64,000 bases of DNA from Tridacna crocea (taxonomy: Eukaryota; Mollusca; Bivalvia; Cardiida; Cardiidae), in the NCBI GenBank assembly GCA_943736015.1, contig OX031069.1, positions 42,566,728 through 42,630,727 on the forward strand. Direction: 5' to 3'. The translations under genes and the position numbers were made by a program. This document shows, in pieces, positions 1 to 12,400 of the stretch; positions within the stretch are counted from its first letter, which is position 1, and each line of letters begins with the position of its first letter. The notes below the pieces were generated by a model. The model ran no database searches and was not told the origin of the DNA. It saw only the letters and a program-made list of their open reading frames with translations.

Positions 1-23
1 ATTTTGTTGTTTGGTAAAGAGTT

Positions 24-240
24 TTAACCCTTTCCCAAACAATCCCTGGTTTTGACAGGTCAGGAATAGAAGCCTTTTGAAAACATTGTGGGAAAAAGAG
101 AAAATGCTAGTCTCCTTTTTCCACAATGTTTTCTATCCTATCATATAGAAAAATCATCTTTTTAGCAACTGTTAATTTGTCATCTGCGAAATGCTTTGAA
201 TTTGGTCAGGTCCCAAATTTGCCGTTTGGGAAAGGGTTAA
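24..240. repeat. TTAA-MITE copy, CCCAAAC subtype
   Basis: Ends read TTAACCCTTTCCCAAAC and GTTTGGGAAAGGGTTAA. Bases 1-23 are the tail of another copy, so two copies abut here. Confidence 0.85.
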
Positions 241-370
241 AATGTTCGATCACAATCATGCTCATATATTCTTATAATTATAGAGATACTTTGAATTTTG
301 TCTAAATTTGAATTTTGGTTATAAAATGGGTGTTGAGAGATCAGGTATTGTTCTGGTAAAGTATGCTCAC

Positions 371-477
371 CCTCTCCTGATACCTCCTTTCATAGAAGTC
401 CATGTCTGATTCCCCTGGCTTTTTCATGGCTGACATTCTCTCGGCAAGATCTGCATCTATTGATGGATCATCTTTAC
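371..477 (-). CDS. FAM221A: FAM221A exon 7 (last exon in window)
   Basis: Follows CTTAAAG and ends AGG before GTGAGC. Encodes DPSIDADLAERMSAMKKPGE and then SDMDFYERRYQER, matching the C-terminal DDMAFFERRYQER of vertebrate FAM221A. Reading through the donor would reach a stop after about ten non-conserved residues. A further exon left of position 1 is more likely. Confidence 0.88.
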
Positions 478-3400
478 CTTTAAGTGGGAGAAAAAAAATT
501 TAACATGATCCTTAGAACATCAAACCATGCAGATGAATATACAACTGACGAAGGTAACATCCAGTATGATCATTACCTCTTTACCAAACGACAAAATTTT
601 AGGCTTGTCTAAATTGAATTCATTTCCAGATGACAAAACTAGAGCTGTTACTGAATGTGATTTAATACCCCCACCAGTGCTTTGACAGAAACAGGCAATT
701 GCTAGTACTTTGTACACAGACAGACACAACACAGGAACGGACACATGGAAGTACATATGGACAGACAGGCTGATTCCAGTATACCTTAAAAAACATTCAC
801 TTAGCAGGAGTATAAAAAATCTAACTCAAAAATTGAAATTTGTATCCAGAAACATAGTGGGAAAAGGAGAAATGTTCTTTTTCCCACAATGTCTTCAGAA
901 GGCTTATATCTCTGGGTCATAAAAACCAGAGTTTGTTCAGTAAAGGATTAATCTATAATGTTCTGTTCAAAGATATTGTTGTACAGTAAATTCCTTACAT
1001 GAAAATATCGATTTTGATTACATTATAATTGACATTTGAAGGATTAAATGAAAATGTAAAACAACACACAATTACTTTGAAAGTAATAGAATGCTTATAA
1101 TTAGGATAATAAAACTAATTAACCCTTCCCCAAATCACTAAACTTTTAAAATTGTCTGGTTACCAGTATCCTCCCTTTACGATTTCAAAGATCCTTCTTT
1201 CCTAAGGTTGTTAAAACCTGGGGTTGTGTGGTAAAGGTTAGATAACACAAGAATGAAGAAGAAACGCATGAAATGTTGACAAAAAGATACAGAAGAGGTC
1301 TACAATAATTGTCCTTTATCACATTAAGGCTAAAATCAGCCTTAAATTCCATCTAATTTTTGGTTTTGTCTGTCTGGTGTCCTAAAGGTCAATAATAAAT
1401 GTGACCCATCACGCAAAAAGGGACCATCTTGGAATTCTGTACATCAATTAGATGAAAATAGATCAACGACAGGGCATGCTTGTTTAAGATAATAATTAAA
1501 AAAAATGACTGTATAACAAGGTACAAGGACCATTTTTCATACAGAAAATGTCATCAAAGCAAAAAGTGTCAATCCTGGTCAGCCTGCGCAATTTGCGCAG
1601 TCTCGCCAAGGTAGGCACTTTTCGCAGTTCCCAGAAGGTCCCTTTTTGTGTGATGTGTCACAAATGGTCAAATATGAACAATTGATGCAATAGCTGATTT
1701 CCTAATTTTTACAATGGATTATGAGGCAAAATGACCGTAACTCTTGGTAACATTACGTAAACAAACAAACAGTAACAGTACAAGTCCGACTCAAAGATTT
1801 TATTAAGTTAATCAAAGTCTGCTTTTGCTGTGATATAACTGTTTAACCCTTTACCCCATAAGGCATTTCTATGGTATCTCTAATTGACCCTAAATAACAG
1901 CAGGGATGAAGCTATTTCATATGTGTATATGACACCTTCTGATAGCATAGAAAACTTTGTGGCAAAAGGTGAAATTGCTCGTCATGAGCAATTTCACCTT
2001 TTGCCACAATGTTTTCCTAAGGCTCCTACAAACAATGTGTAGAAATGAGTATCTATGGAGTAAAGGGTTAAACCAGCATATAGTCATGTATTATCATCAA
2101 AACAACAATCATAATAATAAATAATAAATATCCTCTCGGCTAAAACCTCCTAATGTTAATTCTTTACCAAACAAAAAAATTCAGGCTGGTCCAAATTCAA
2201 AGCATTTGCAGACCACATTGAAGTTTGTTTTGGGAAGGGTAGAAAACATTGCAGGAAAAGGAGAAAATACTGGTTACCAGCATTTTCTCCTTTTCTAACA
2301 ATGCTTTCAAAAGGTGTTTTTTTTTCAAAGGTTTCAAAACTCAGGATTGTGTGGAAAAGAGTTAAATTTCACAAGTTGTAAACCCTTGGTATGTATCACC
2401 GTCTTACCAATTGAGATCTAACCCTGACAGCTACAGGTGATATTAGAGGAAATTACCTGTTAGGGCTTTTTGTTTTAATTTATGATGTTTAATGGATTCA
2501 ACATTTGCTCGCAAAAATGGATGATCAGAGGATGTAGTTGGTTGGTCCAGGAATTCTCGAGGTGGAGCTCCTGTAGGTAAATAAAAAGTAAATAATTATC
2601 ATTAACCCTTTACCATACAATCCCATAGTTTCACGGTCCTTCAGGAGGGTTCTGTAAACATTGTGAGAAATGGAACAAACCCATGGTCATCAAACTAGAA
2701 GTTATTTGGCATAAATAATCAAAAACAATTCTTTGTGTTGTGTTATACATGTATCTGAAAAACAAAGAGAATCTAAGTATGACCCTAGCTTTATCATTAA
2801 ACACTGGAAACTTGTAACTAAAATTTATCTTTTGTGCTTTCAAGATTCTTCTATTTAAATCACAGTGACAGGTTATGATGATAAGCCTTTGTTTAGTTTA
2901 ACCCTTTACCACATAATCCCACATTTTCAAGACCCCGAGATAGAAGCCTTTGGAAAACATAGTAGGAAAAGAAGAAAATGCTGGTAACCAGCATTTTCTC
3001 CTTTTCCCATTTGTTTTCTACCATGCTGGAAACAAATTCCAACTTTTTTGAGTTACGCTTAATTTGTCCTCTGCAACTGCTTTCAATTTGGACAAGTCTA
3101 GAATTTTGTTGTTTGGTAAAAGGTTAAGAATAGAAAAACTACTGCAGGGAATTAAGGTTCAAAAGATGAACTAAAACCGTCATTTGCATTAGTTTAGCAA
3201 AATAACACATGAAAAAACCTTAATTCCTAAGACTGTAAGCACATCTAGGATACCATTTTTGTACCATTTGAAATGCAGGCACACAGTAAGTGCCTGTGGT
3301 TAAGTACCATATAATATTTGAATTATTGCATATCTGAATTGTACAGACTTCAGTGTACATACATGTATCAAGTACATGTCCAGGTAAACTCTGTTTCAGA

Positions 3401-6400
3401 GTAAAGACATAAAGTGCTGAAAGCACAGATAACTATGGTCAACCGAAAAATACTTACATGTGTAAAGCAATTTACATTCAATCATGAAATGTCCAGTAAA
3501 CCCATTACTCCTTAAGGCATTTCTATGTTATCTCTAATTGACCCTAAATACTGTAACAGCAAGGATGAAGCTGTTTCTTATGTGTATATGACACCTTTTG
3601 CTCGCCAAAAGCTCGCTTAATAACATTTCCCTAGACTTGTTTAACCCATTACCACACAATCCCTACTTTTGACGACCCTGAGGAAGAAGCCTTTCGAAAA
3701 CATTGTGGGAAAAGGAGAAAATGCTGGTAACCAGCATTTTCTCCTTTGCCCACAATGTTTTCTACCCTTCACAAAACAAATTGAAAATTTTTAGTCACTT
3801 TTATCTTGTCGTCTGCAAATGCTTTCAATTTGGACTGGTAAAAAATTTTGTCGTTTGGTAAAAAGTTAATAAAATCTTATCTCAAAAGCCCACTCCTGTC
3901 AGATCCTATATATCACATAACATAATTTCACAAATGATAGACCAGAAGATGCCAAACCATCTACAGATGCACAAGCAGTAATATCCATCACAAACCCATT
4001 CACTTCTATGTTTTATGTACAAAATGATGTCAAAAATGATGTCATACACCAGTGATATTAAACATGTATAAGATAAATAATGGGTATATTACACTGAAAA
4101 CTTGGGAGGTTATGTGATAAAAATCATTTCATCATGGATACTTTAGCAAAAAAAAGATTTCTTACCTACGCCACTGGGATCTAGTCTCATATATCCATCC
4201 ATTAGAGACGAAAACCCTGTAAGTCCACCCATAGCTTTGTATGGGACATCTTGACCTACTGGATGACCTCTAGCCATCCTTTCTTCCTTGGTTTCTACTA
4301 TCATGGAATGAGCACTGTAAGGCTGACCACACCCACATGTGTAAGAGCTTCTGAATTCTGTGCATTTACAACTAGCTGTAAAAAGAATAATTACGATAAA
4401 AAGCTATGAAAAACATTTTGGACCTGTAAGTAAAAAGAAAATAATAATAATAATTTGCCTTGGAAAGCCTAGAAAACATCATGGGAAAAGGAGAAGTTTC
4501 AACCTTATCACTGATATTTCACAAGTCCTCTTCCTTGAGGATGGTAAAAAGGCAAGCTATCATTAATCAGACAAAGTGTTTCTCAATGGAACTCTTATAA
4601 GACCATGATGTTACAAACAAGTTCTCCTTTTGCCGAAATATGTTCAAAAGTTATTTTACAGCCAAAGAAAAGAAAAGAAGGCAAAGCTGAAGTTGCTATA
4701 TCACAGAAGATTTTCAGTTAACCCTTTCCCAAACAAGCCCTGGTTTTTACGTGTAGGCAGTAAAAGTCTTTTGAAAACACTGTGGGAAAAGGAGAAATTG
4801 CTCGTAACGAGCAATTTCTCCTTTTCCCACAGTTTTTTCTACCCTTTTTTGAGAATTTTCTGCCATTTTCTCAAAATCTAAAATTGTCGTCTGCAAACTC
4901 TTTCAGTTTGGAAGAGTCCAAAATTTGTCGTTTGGGAAAGGGTTAAAAAAGGTTGTAACTGAGTCGGATATTTTGAGGGTTACCTTCCCTATATCTACAT
5001 GTACCCTCTTCCCTGTGAACTCTTTAATAAGCTATAAATTTTAAACTTTTCCAAATTTGCATATAATGAAGTAAGGGAGACAAAAATACTGAGATGTGTA
5101 TTAGAAGGAGTTAAAAACCTTGTTGGACAAGAATACTCCTTTTTCCACAGTGTTTTCAACAGTCTTCTTTTTAGGGGGTCTTTGAAACTCCAGACTGTTT
5201 AGTAAAAGGTTAACATCTTTGACTGTGAAATAAAATAATAATGACTGAGCTTTAACAAAATTATAGACTGGTCCAAACTGGACCAGTCTAAATGTGACTG
5301 AAAAATTGAAATTTGGTTTAGGGAGGGTAGAAAACATTGTGGGAAAAGGTTGGTTACCAGCATTTTTTCCTTTTCCCACAATAATTTCAAAAGACTTTTT
5401 TCACAGGGTTATTAAAAGTAAGGATTGTGAGGTAAAGAGTTAAGAAAATGTCTTTGCATGTTCACCACAGAACAGACAAACACAGGAATATGAATATAGG
5501 GTTAATTCACGTTTTTGAGGTCGTTAACATTCGCAGAGGCCCGAAAAATGCTTTAATGCCCGAGTGCAAGCATGAGGGTATTTAAGTATTTTGATGGCCT
5601 CTGCGAATGTTAACGACCAAAAAAAAATGTGAATTAATGCTATTATTGCATAAAGTAAGGGTATTTCAACAATAATTTGCACATATAGCAAAAATATTTC
5701 CATAGAACTGCAAATAAGCGAACTTCAAATGGACTGTAGGCAAAATGGGTCAAAGCCGGAAGTCGGCCAAGAACTTTTTGTTATGAGTAGTAAAGGACCG
5801 TTAGTCCTGTATGCCAGTTTTGATTCTCTTGGTGTAAATACACTTCTATTGATTTTTAATATACACTGGACTTATATAAATTTGCACATGTTTGGACGTT
5901 TACCCGTAGGATGAATGAGTGGATATAAATTTCTGTAACTGAAAGACTATAGTTGGTTCGATCGACATCAAGTGAGGTGGCCCGATCACATTAAAAGTGG
6001 GTGGGATATAACAGAGTACATTTCACAGGTGAAGTTTTGTTCAGATATTGATTACACTGAGGACCTGTGCAAAATTTTGTTCATGGTGTATTAGTATCAT
6101 CATATGCCGTAAAAAGGATCTAATATGTACATATTCCTACAGTTTGATGGTAAGAGTCTACCAAAAATCTGACAAGGACAGACATTGTTTACAAGGTAGG
6201 CCCGACGTTGTTTACAAGGTAGGCCCGAATCAAGGATATTGATAGTATTTTTTTTTTCTTGAAAACAGCAGTACATGTATTAAGAAATTTATCTATAGGA
6301 GTTAAAGTGTTAAACCAACCTTTTTTACACTTGTAAGGTTTGACTGTGGAATGTTCATCACTGAAGTGCTTACAGCTACAGCGTATGGGCTGTGACCCAT

Positions 6401-9400
6401 TTAAGGGGATGTAGTGGTAACTACAGCAACCACAGCCCTTGACTTGGCATGGTAATAATATGGGTCTATCTGCTGGGATTGTCTCAAAATCAGTCTTATG
6501 TTGATGATATCTGTAAAGATAAAACCTCAGCACATAAATTTAGCCCCTTAACTTTTTACCAAAAAACAAAATTTTAGACTTGTCCTAATTGAATGCAGTT
6601 GCAGACAACAAGTAAAGGTGACAGAAAAATTGAAATTTGTAATTGGAATGGTAGAAAACATTGTGGGAAAAAGGAGAATATGTTGGCTACCAACATTTTC
6701 TCCTTTTCCTACAATGCTCTCTGTTTTTCTTAGGCTCATTAAAAGACAGATGGGGTGTGGGGGAGAAAATTCCAATAACCAAATAACCAGCATTCTCCTT
6801 TTCCCACAATGCTTTCCAGCCTTTCAAGGGCAGAGCTATCACTAAACCTTATTGTATCCCCCACCAGCCGCTTGTCACAAAACAGCTACCTGCATTTTCT
6901 CCTTTTCCTACAATGTTTTTTGTCTTTCATAGGATCATTAAAAGTCAGATGGCAAGTGACGGGAGGGTGGAGAGAGAAAATTCCAATGACAAGCATTTCT
7001 CCTTTTCCTACAATGTTTTCTGTCTTTCTTAGGATCATAAAAGTAACCAGCTTTCTCCTTTTCCAACAATGTTTTCCTGCCTTTCAAAAGTAGAGTTATA
7101 ACTAAACATGATCTTATCCTCCACCAGCCCTTTGTCACAAAACAGCTCTTTGTCACAGAATATAGAATGGTTTAGTGCAAAAGTAAGAGCTGAAAAAAAG
7201 CTAGTGGGAATAGAATTATGGTTCTTGTATACTGCCATTCTTGCAAATGTGGTCTATCTGTATATGAAGTTTGAAGTTAGTGTGAGCTAGTAGCTTTTAT
7301 ACTTTGGAAATTATGTCCCAGACAAAAGTCTGAAGTTGGAATTTAAAAAGGGAAATAACTCAATAAAAAGTGGGAAAAGAGTTATAGTTCTTGCACAGTG
7401 CACTTTACTTTAATGTAATCTACAGTAATTGTATTTGAAGATTGAAGCTACTAACTTTTGCATTTTGCAAGTTATGCCCCAGATAAAAATCCAGAGTAGA
7501 AATTTGCAAAGGACAATACATGTAACTTTAAAAATGTAAGAAAAGTAGTCAGTGGCTTTGGAAAGAAAGTGTGTCACTACTGGTGTGTGAAAGCCACGAA
7601 ACACACTGGTGTCAATGACCGCCATTATATGATCTAGGATGTTAAAGTGGTGTAAAAACTCACAAACCTAAGTTATGCCCCAGACAAGCTTTTTGTGACC
7701 ACTGGACATACAGACAGATGGACAAGGTGACTCCAGTGTACCCCCTAAAACTTCATTTGTGGGGGGTATAATAATTATTTGAGCAATATTTAATCAGTCA
7801 TTCACAAATGTTGTCATCATAAAATCTAAAGTTTTGCCATTTTGTAATAAATTAACCCATTACATAACCCAGTAAGGCCCAGTATGTTAAAGTTCGTCAA
7901 TCTTCTAAATACAAGGAATAAATCAGTTTTGATTAATTTAGGTAAATTTATTTTCCATGCAACGAAACAAAGAAATAACTTTCTGAGTTCTTCAACTTAA
8001 TGGAATTTTCTATATTAATTGATACAACTACTTTTGATTTTCTATATGTATCCTGTGTGAGCCCATTCTCCATATATCTTCTTATCTACGTATTGTTATA
8101 CATGTATGTCATATATTTCTATTGAGATATCACGTGATATATATTTGAACTTCATGTTAAAAATGACTATGTACAACTAGTAGTCTATACGTCATTAAAA
8201 TTTGTGTTCTGTTCTGTTCTGTTCATAACAAATATGGCTTTTTTACACCACTGCTGTATACAACTTTCCGAAAGGTTGAGAGAAATAAAACAATACCTCA
8301 GAGTTACCAGCCATTCCTTTGCTTTCAACAGTATTTTATTTTTTACCTGTTTAAGCTACCCCTTTCCCAAACGACAAACTTTTGGACAAGACCAGATTGA
8401 AAGCATTTGCAAACAACAATTCAACTCTTGCTGAAAAGATGATTTCTGTCTATGATAGGGTAGAAAACATTGTGGGAAAAGGAGAAAATGCTGGTTACCA
8501 GCACTTTCTCGTTTTCCCAGAATGTTTTCCAGACCCGTAAAAACCAGGGATTGTTTGGCAAAGGGCTACTTCATTTCCTACAGCATTTTCATTGTCCATT
8601 TCACTTTCTTAATTGACGCTTTTCACGAAAAAGACCAAAGACTTTGGTATATATTTAACATTATTAGCCATACGTGTACAAGTGCACTTTAGCCCTTTAC
8701 CAGACACTTACTAATTTCAATAATTTGAATAAAATGCTCTCGAAAACATTGTGGGAAAAGAATAAAATGTTGGAAACCAGCATTATCTCTTTATCAAATG
8801 ATGCTTATAACCCCTGAAAGACCTATCCCAACAGTAGAGCTGCATGTGGAGATGCTTTGGATTTGGATATACCAGTACCATATAAACATTTTTTCATCAA
8901 ACTTTGTTATGTTTCTTTCTATTAAAACAACATAACAATATAAGTTTGCTAGTTAGGTCCGCAACTCGTAACGGGATGACAAATTGTGGCCTTATCCAAA
9001 TTGAAAGCATTTAAAGAAGGTTGATTAAATGTTATTATAAAAAAACATTAAATTTGGAGGGTAAAAAAACTGTTGGAAAAGGAGGAAATGATAGTTGTTG
9101 CTTGATGTTGCCCTTTTTTCACAACAGAATATCTTTGCCACTTGTGAAAATACAGCCTTTGCTTTTCACTCATTTGAAGAAATAGAGGATATTTGTTTTT
9201 TTCGGTGTAAGATCGAAATTTATTTCATCAAGTGGACACCATTGGTAATATTTTCACGAGTGGCGCAGCCACGAGTGAAAATATTACCGATGGTGTTCAC
9301 AAGATGAAATAAATTTCGATCTTACACCGAAAAAAACAAATATTCTATTTATTTTATGCTTTTAACCCTTTCTGGGAGGAGCTTTATCAAAATTCAGTAC

Positions 9401-12400
9401 AATTTTTTCCCTCATTCCCCGTGGCGTACCCCTCCCGCATAGCAACGTGACGTCAAGCGCGAGAAATGTAAGGTATATGACGTCATATTTCCCATCTGGT
9501 TGTTAGGCACGCGCAATTTACCTAGGCAACAAGAACGTGAAAATCGGTATTTTCACTGGTGTAAGATCGAAAAATATTTTCACTGCTATTTCTCGATATC
9601 CCACCGGAAAGCATGAAATAAATTTCAGTAGTATATGAAAAGAGACAATTATCCTCTCTGTAATCATTTTATCTCTGGTGATTGTAATAATAGGAAAATC
9701 TTGCTAGTAGTACAGACCTGTGCTGACAAAAACATGGGGTTTCAGGTCCAACAAGCTTGCAGTCCATTAAGGTTGGTGATGTCCATGCTGTATATAATCT
9801 GTTCTTTAATCTCTGCAATAAATCAGAGTCAATTTCAAAGTTGCCTCCTAAATAAATTGTTTACCACACATGGCTTGCAACAACCCAGAAGGGGCATTCA
9901 AACATTTTGTCTGCACAGACTAATTCTAAATGACCGTCACTGTCCTGGTGTAACTTTATTAGTCGCACGGTCAGGTGGTAGGGGACTTTGAAACTTGTTC
10001 ACGGCTGTGGTTAATCATGTCGCCCCAAGCCGAAGGCGAGGTGGCGACATGATTCACCACAGCCGTGAACAAGTTTCCAAGTCCCTGCCACCTGACCGTA
10101 CAACGAATTTATTATACTGCAAAGTTTTACCCTTTCAAAGCATGTTAAGCGAGATTTTCCTGTTTTATAATTTCATGAATCGAGTATGCTGATCTAATAG
10201 AAATTCCCTTCTGTGTGCCCCAATTCAATGAAAACTGACGTCACTGGAAACTGACGTCACTAAAATGTGCATTTTGGCACATAAATGTGCAGTCTGGTGA
10301 TCGATCGATGCCGCCATTTTGGATGATGTATTGCACGTGTAGTGATGTTTACGGGGCACTCAAAAGGGAATCTGGTTTTAAGTGGTTTTTGCCAGGGAAC
10401 ATGATATTATGTTCCCCGCTTGTTAGCCAATCAGATTACGAGATATTTCTTTGCAGTATAATAATCTGTTTTCTATAAATACATGTATAATGTGGGAAAA
10501 AAATCTAATATTAGAGTTGTAAAGTTTTCTTTTTGTTTAGCCCATGTCAACTGCGCAAGCTGATCTGAGATGACCCTTAACACAAATGTCTAAATGCCTC
10601 TTTTCGCCTGTTGTAGGCCACATGGAAATTTTAGATTCATCCTAATTTAAAGCAATTGCTGACATAATATCAAATTTTACTTAACCCATTACCACACAAT
10701 CCCGAGTTTTAACAACCCTTTAGGAGAAGGCTTTTGAAAACATTGTGGAAAATGGAGAAAATGCTGGTAACCAGCATTTTCTCCTTTTCCCACAATGTTT
10801 TCTTCCCTATCAAAAACAGGGATCATTCTTTCAGTCTTATTTAATTTGGCATCTGCAAATCCTTTGAATTTGGACCAGTATAAATTTTTGTCGTTTGGTA
10901 AAGAGTTAAATGATAAGACTTGTATACTAAATGGTATAAAATATTCCAAAAACCTTCTTAATCAAGCCGGTGGTTAAAGGTGGGTATTTAGATGTTTCAC
11001 ATCACAACAAATTACAAAATATATACATCACTGAAATTTATGTGAAAAAAAAAAAAAAAAATGCAAATCATCAATAATTAAGAATCGTAAAATTACTCAC
11101 AAAGAAATTCTTTTTTGGTGGTATTCCCTTAAAAGGCTATGTAGCTAACTTAAACAATAATTGCTTTGTTTTTGTATCCCCGTTGTTAAGTGCAAAGCCC
11201 AGCAGTTGGCAGTATACAAGACTTTAGTCCACCAGGGCCCGTATTCACCAACCATTCTTAACTCTTTACCACACAATCCCGACTTTTAACGACCCTGGGA
11301 AAGAGGCCTTATGAAAACATTGTGGGAAAAGGAGAAAATGCTGGTAACCAGCATTTTCTCCTTTTCCCACAATGTTTTCTACCCATTGAAAAAAAGAAAT
11401 CAGCATTTTAACAACATTTAATTTGTCGTCTGCAAATGCTTTCAATTTGGACCAGTAAAAAATTTTGTTGTTTGGTAAAGAGTTAAAAACGTTTTCCGTC
11501 TTATTCTCCAGAATTTTTTATATTTGTAAGTAACATAACTTCTGATTGGCTAACCATTTGGTTTAGCCAATCAAAAGTTGTGTTACTTACAAATTTAGAT
11601 AACCTTGGAGAATTATTTTTTATAATATTTTCAAAGGCTTAAAATTCTTTCTCCAGGTTGTTAAAACTCAGGGGTGCCAGGTAAAAGGTTAAAAATGAAT
11701 CAAAAGAACCATTACCATGCCAAAAAAGTATGGACAACTTACCATGGGTAAAACTCTTTTCTTATAGGCCTCATATTGTGCAGGAGTAAACATAGCCCCA
11801 CCATCATCGTCTCCAACAATTCTGTTCAAAATAAAAATCATGTAATGAATAGATCTTTGAGAGAAAATTTTTACTGCCCCACCCCATATCTTTTAATGAA
11901 GGTTAAACTGCCAAAAAGTTTTGTTGACTCTATCACACAGCAAAAAGTTTCACTTGACTAAATTCAATCTTAGTGACATGACAAAAATGTACACAGTCAT
12001 GCATGTCAGAATTGAAACTATTTGCTGAACATGATAAATTGTGACTTAATTACCAGTACTCATTATCAAACAACAATATTTTAGGCTTTTCAAAACTGAA
12101 AGCAATTGCAGACAACAAGATAAAAGTGATAGAAAATTTGAAATTCATTTTGTGAAGAGTAGAAAACATTGTGGGAAAAGGGGAAAATGCTGGTTGGTTG
12201 CTTGTATTGGGGTTTAATGCCACTTTAACATTTCATATTCTATCATTTATCTTGGTTATAGAATGTCAGATTCCTGTGCCTTGATAAAATGACTCAAATG
12301 ATGTTGAAAATGGCCTAATAACCCACTTAACTTTTTACCAAACAACAAAATTTTAGACTGGTCCAAATTTTAAAGCATTTACAGATGACAAAATACATGT

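Noticed and set aside
3220..3426. Many open frames of 60-110 codons across the window
   Set aside because: Most overlap MITE palindromes or AT-rich DNA, repeat the same translated hairpin (QHFLLFPQCF-like), and lack homology or splice context.
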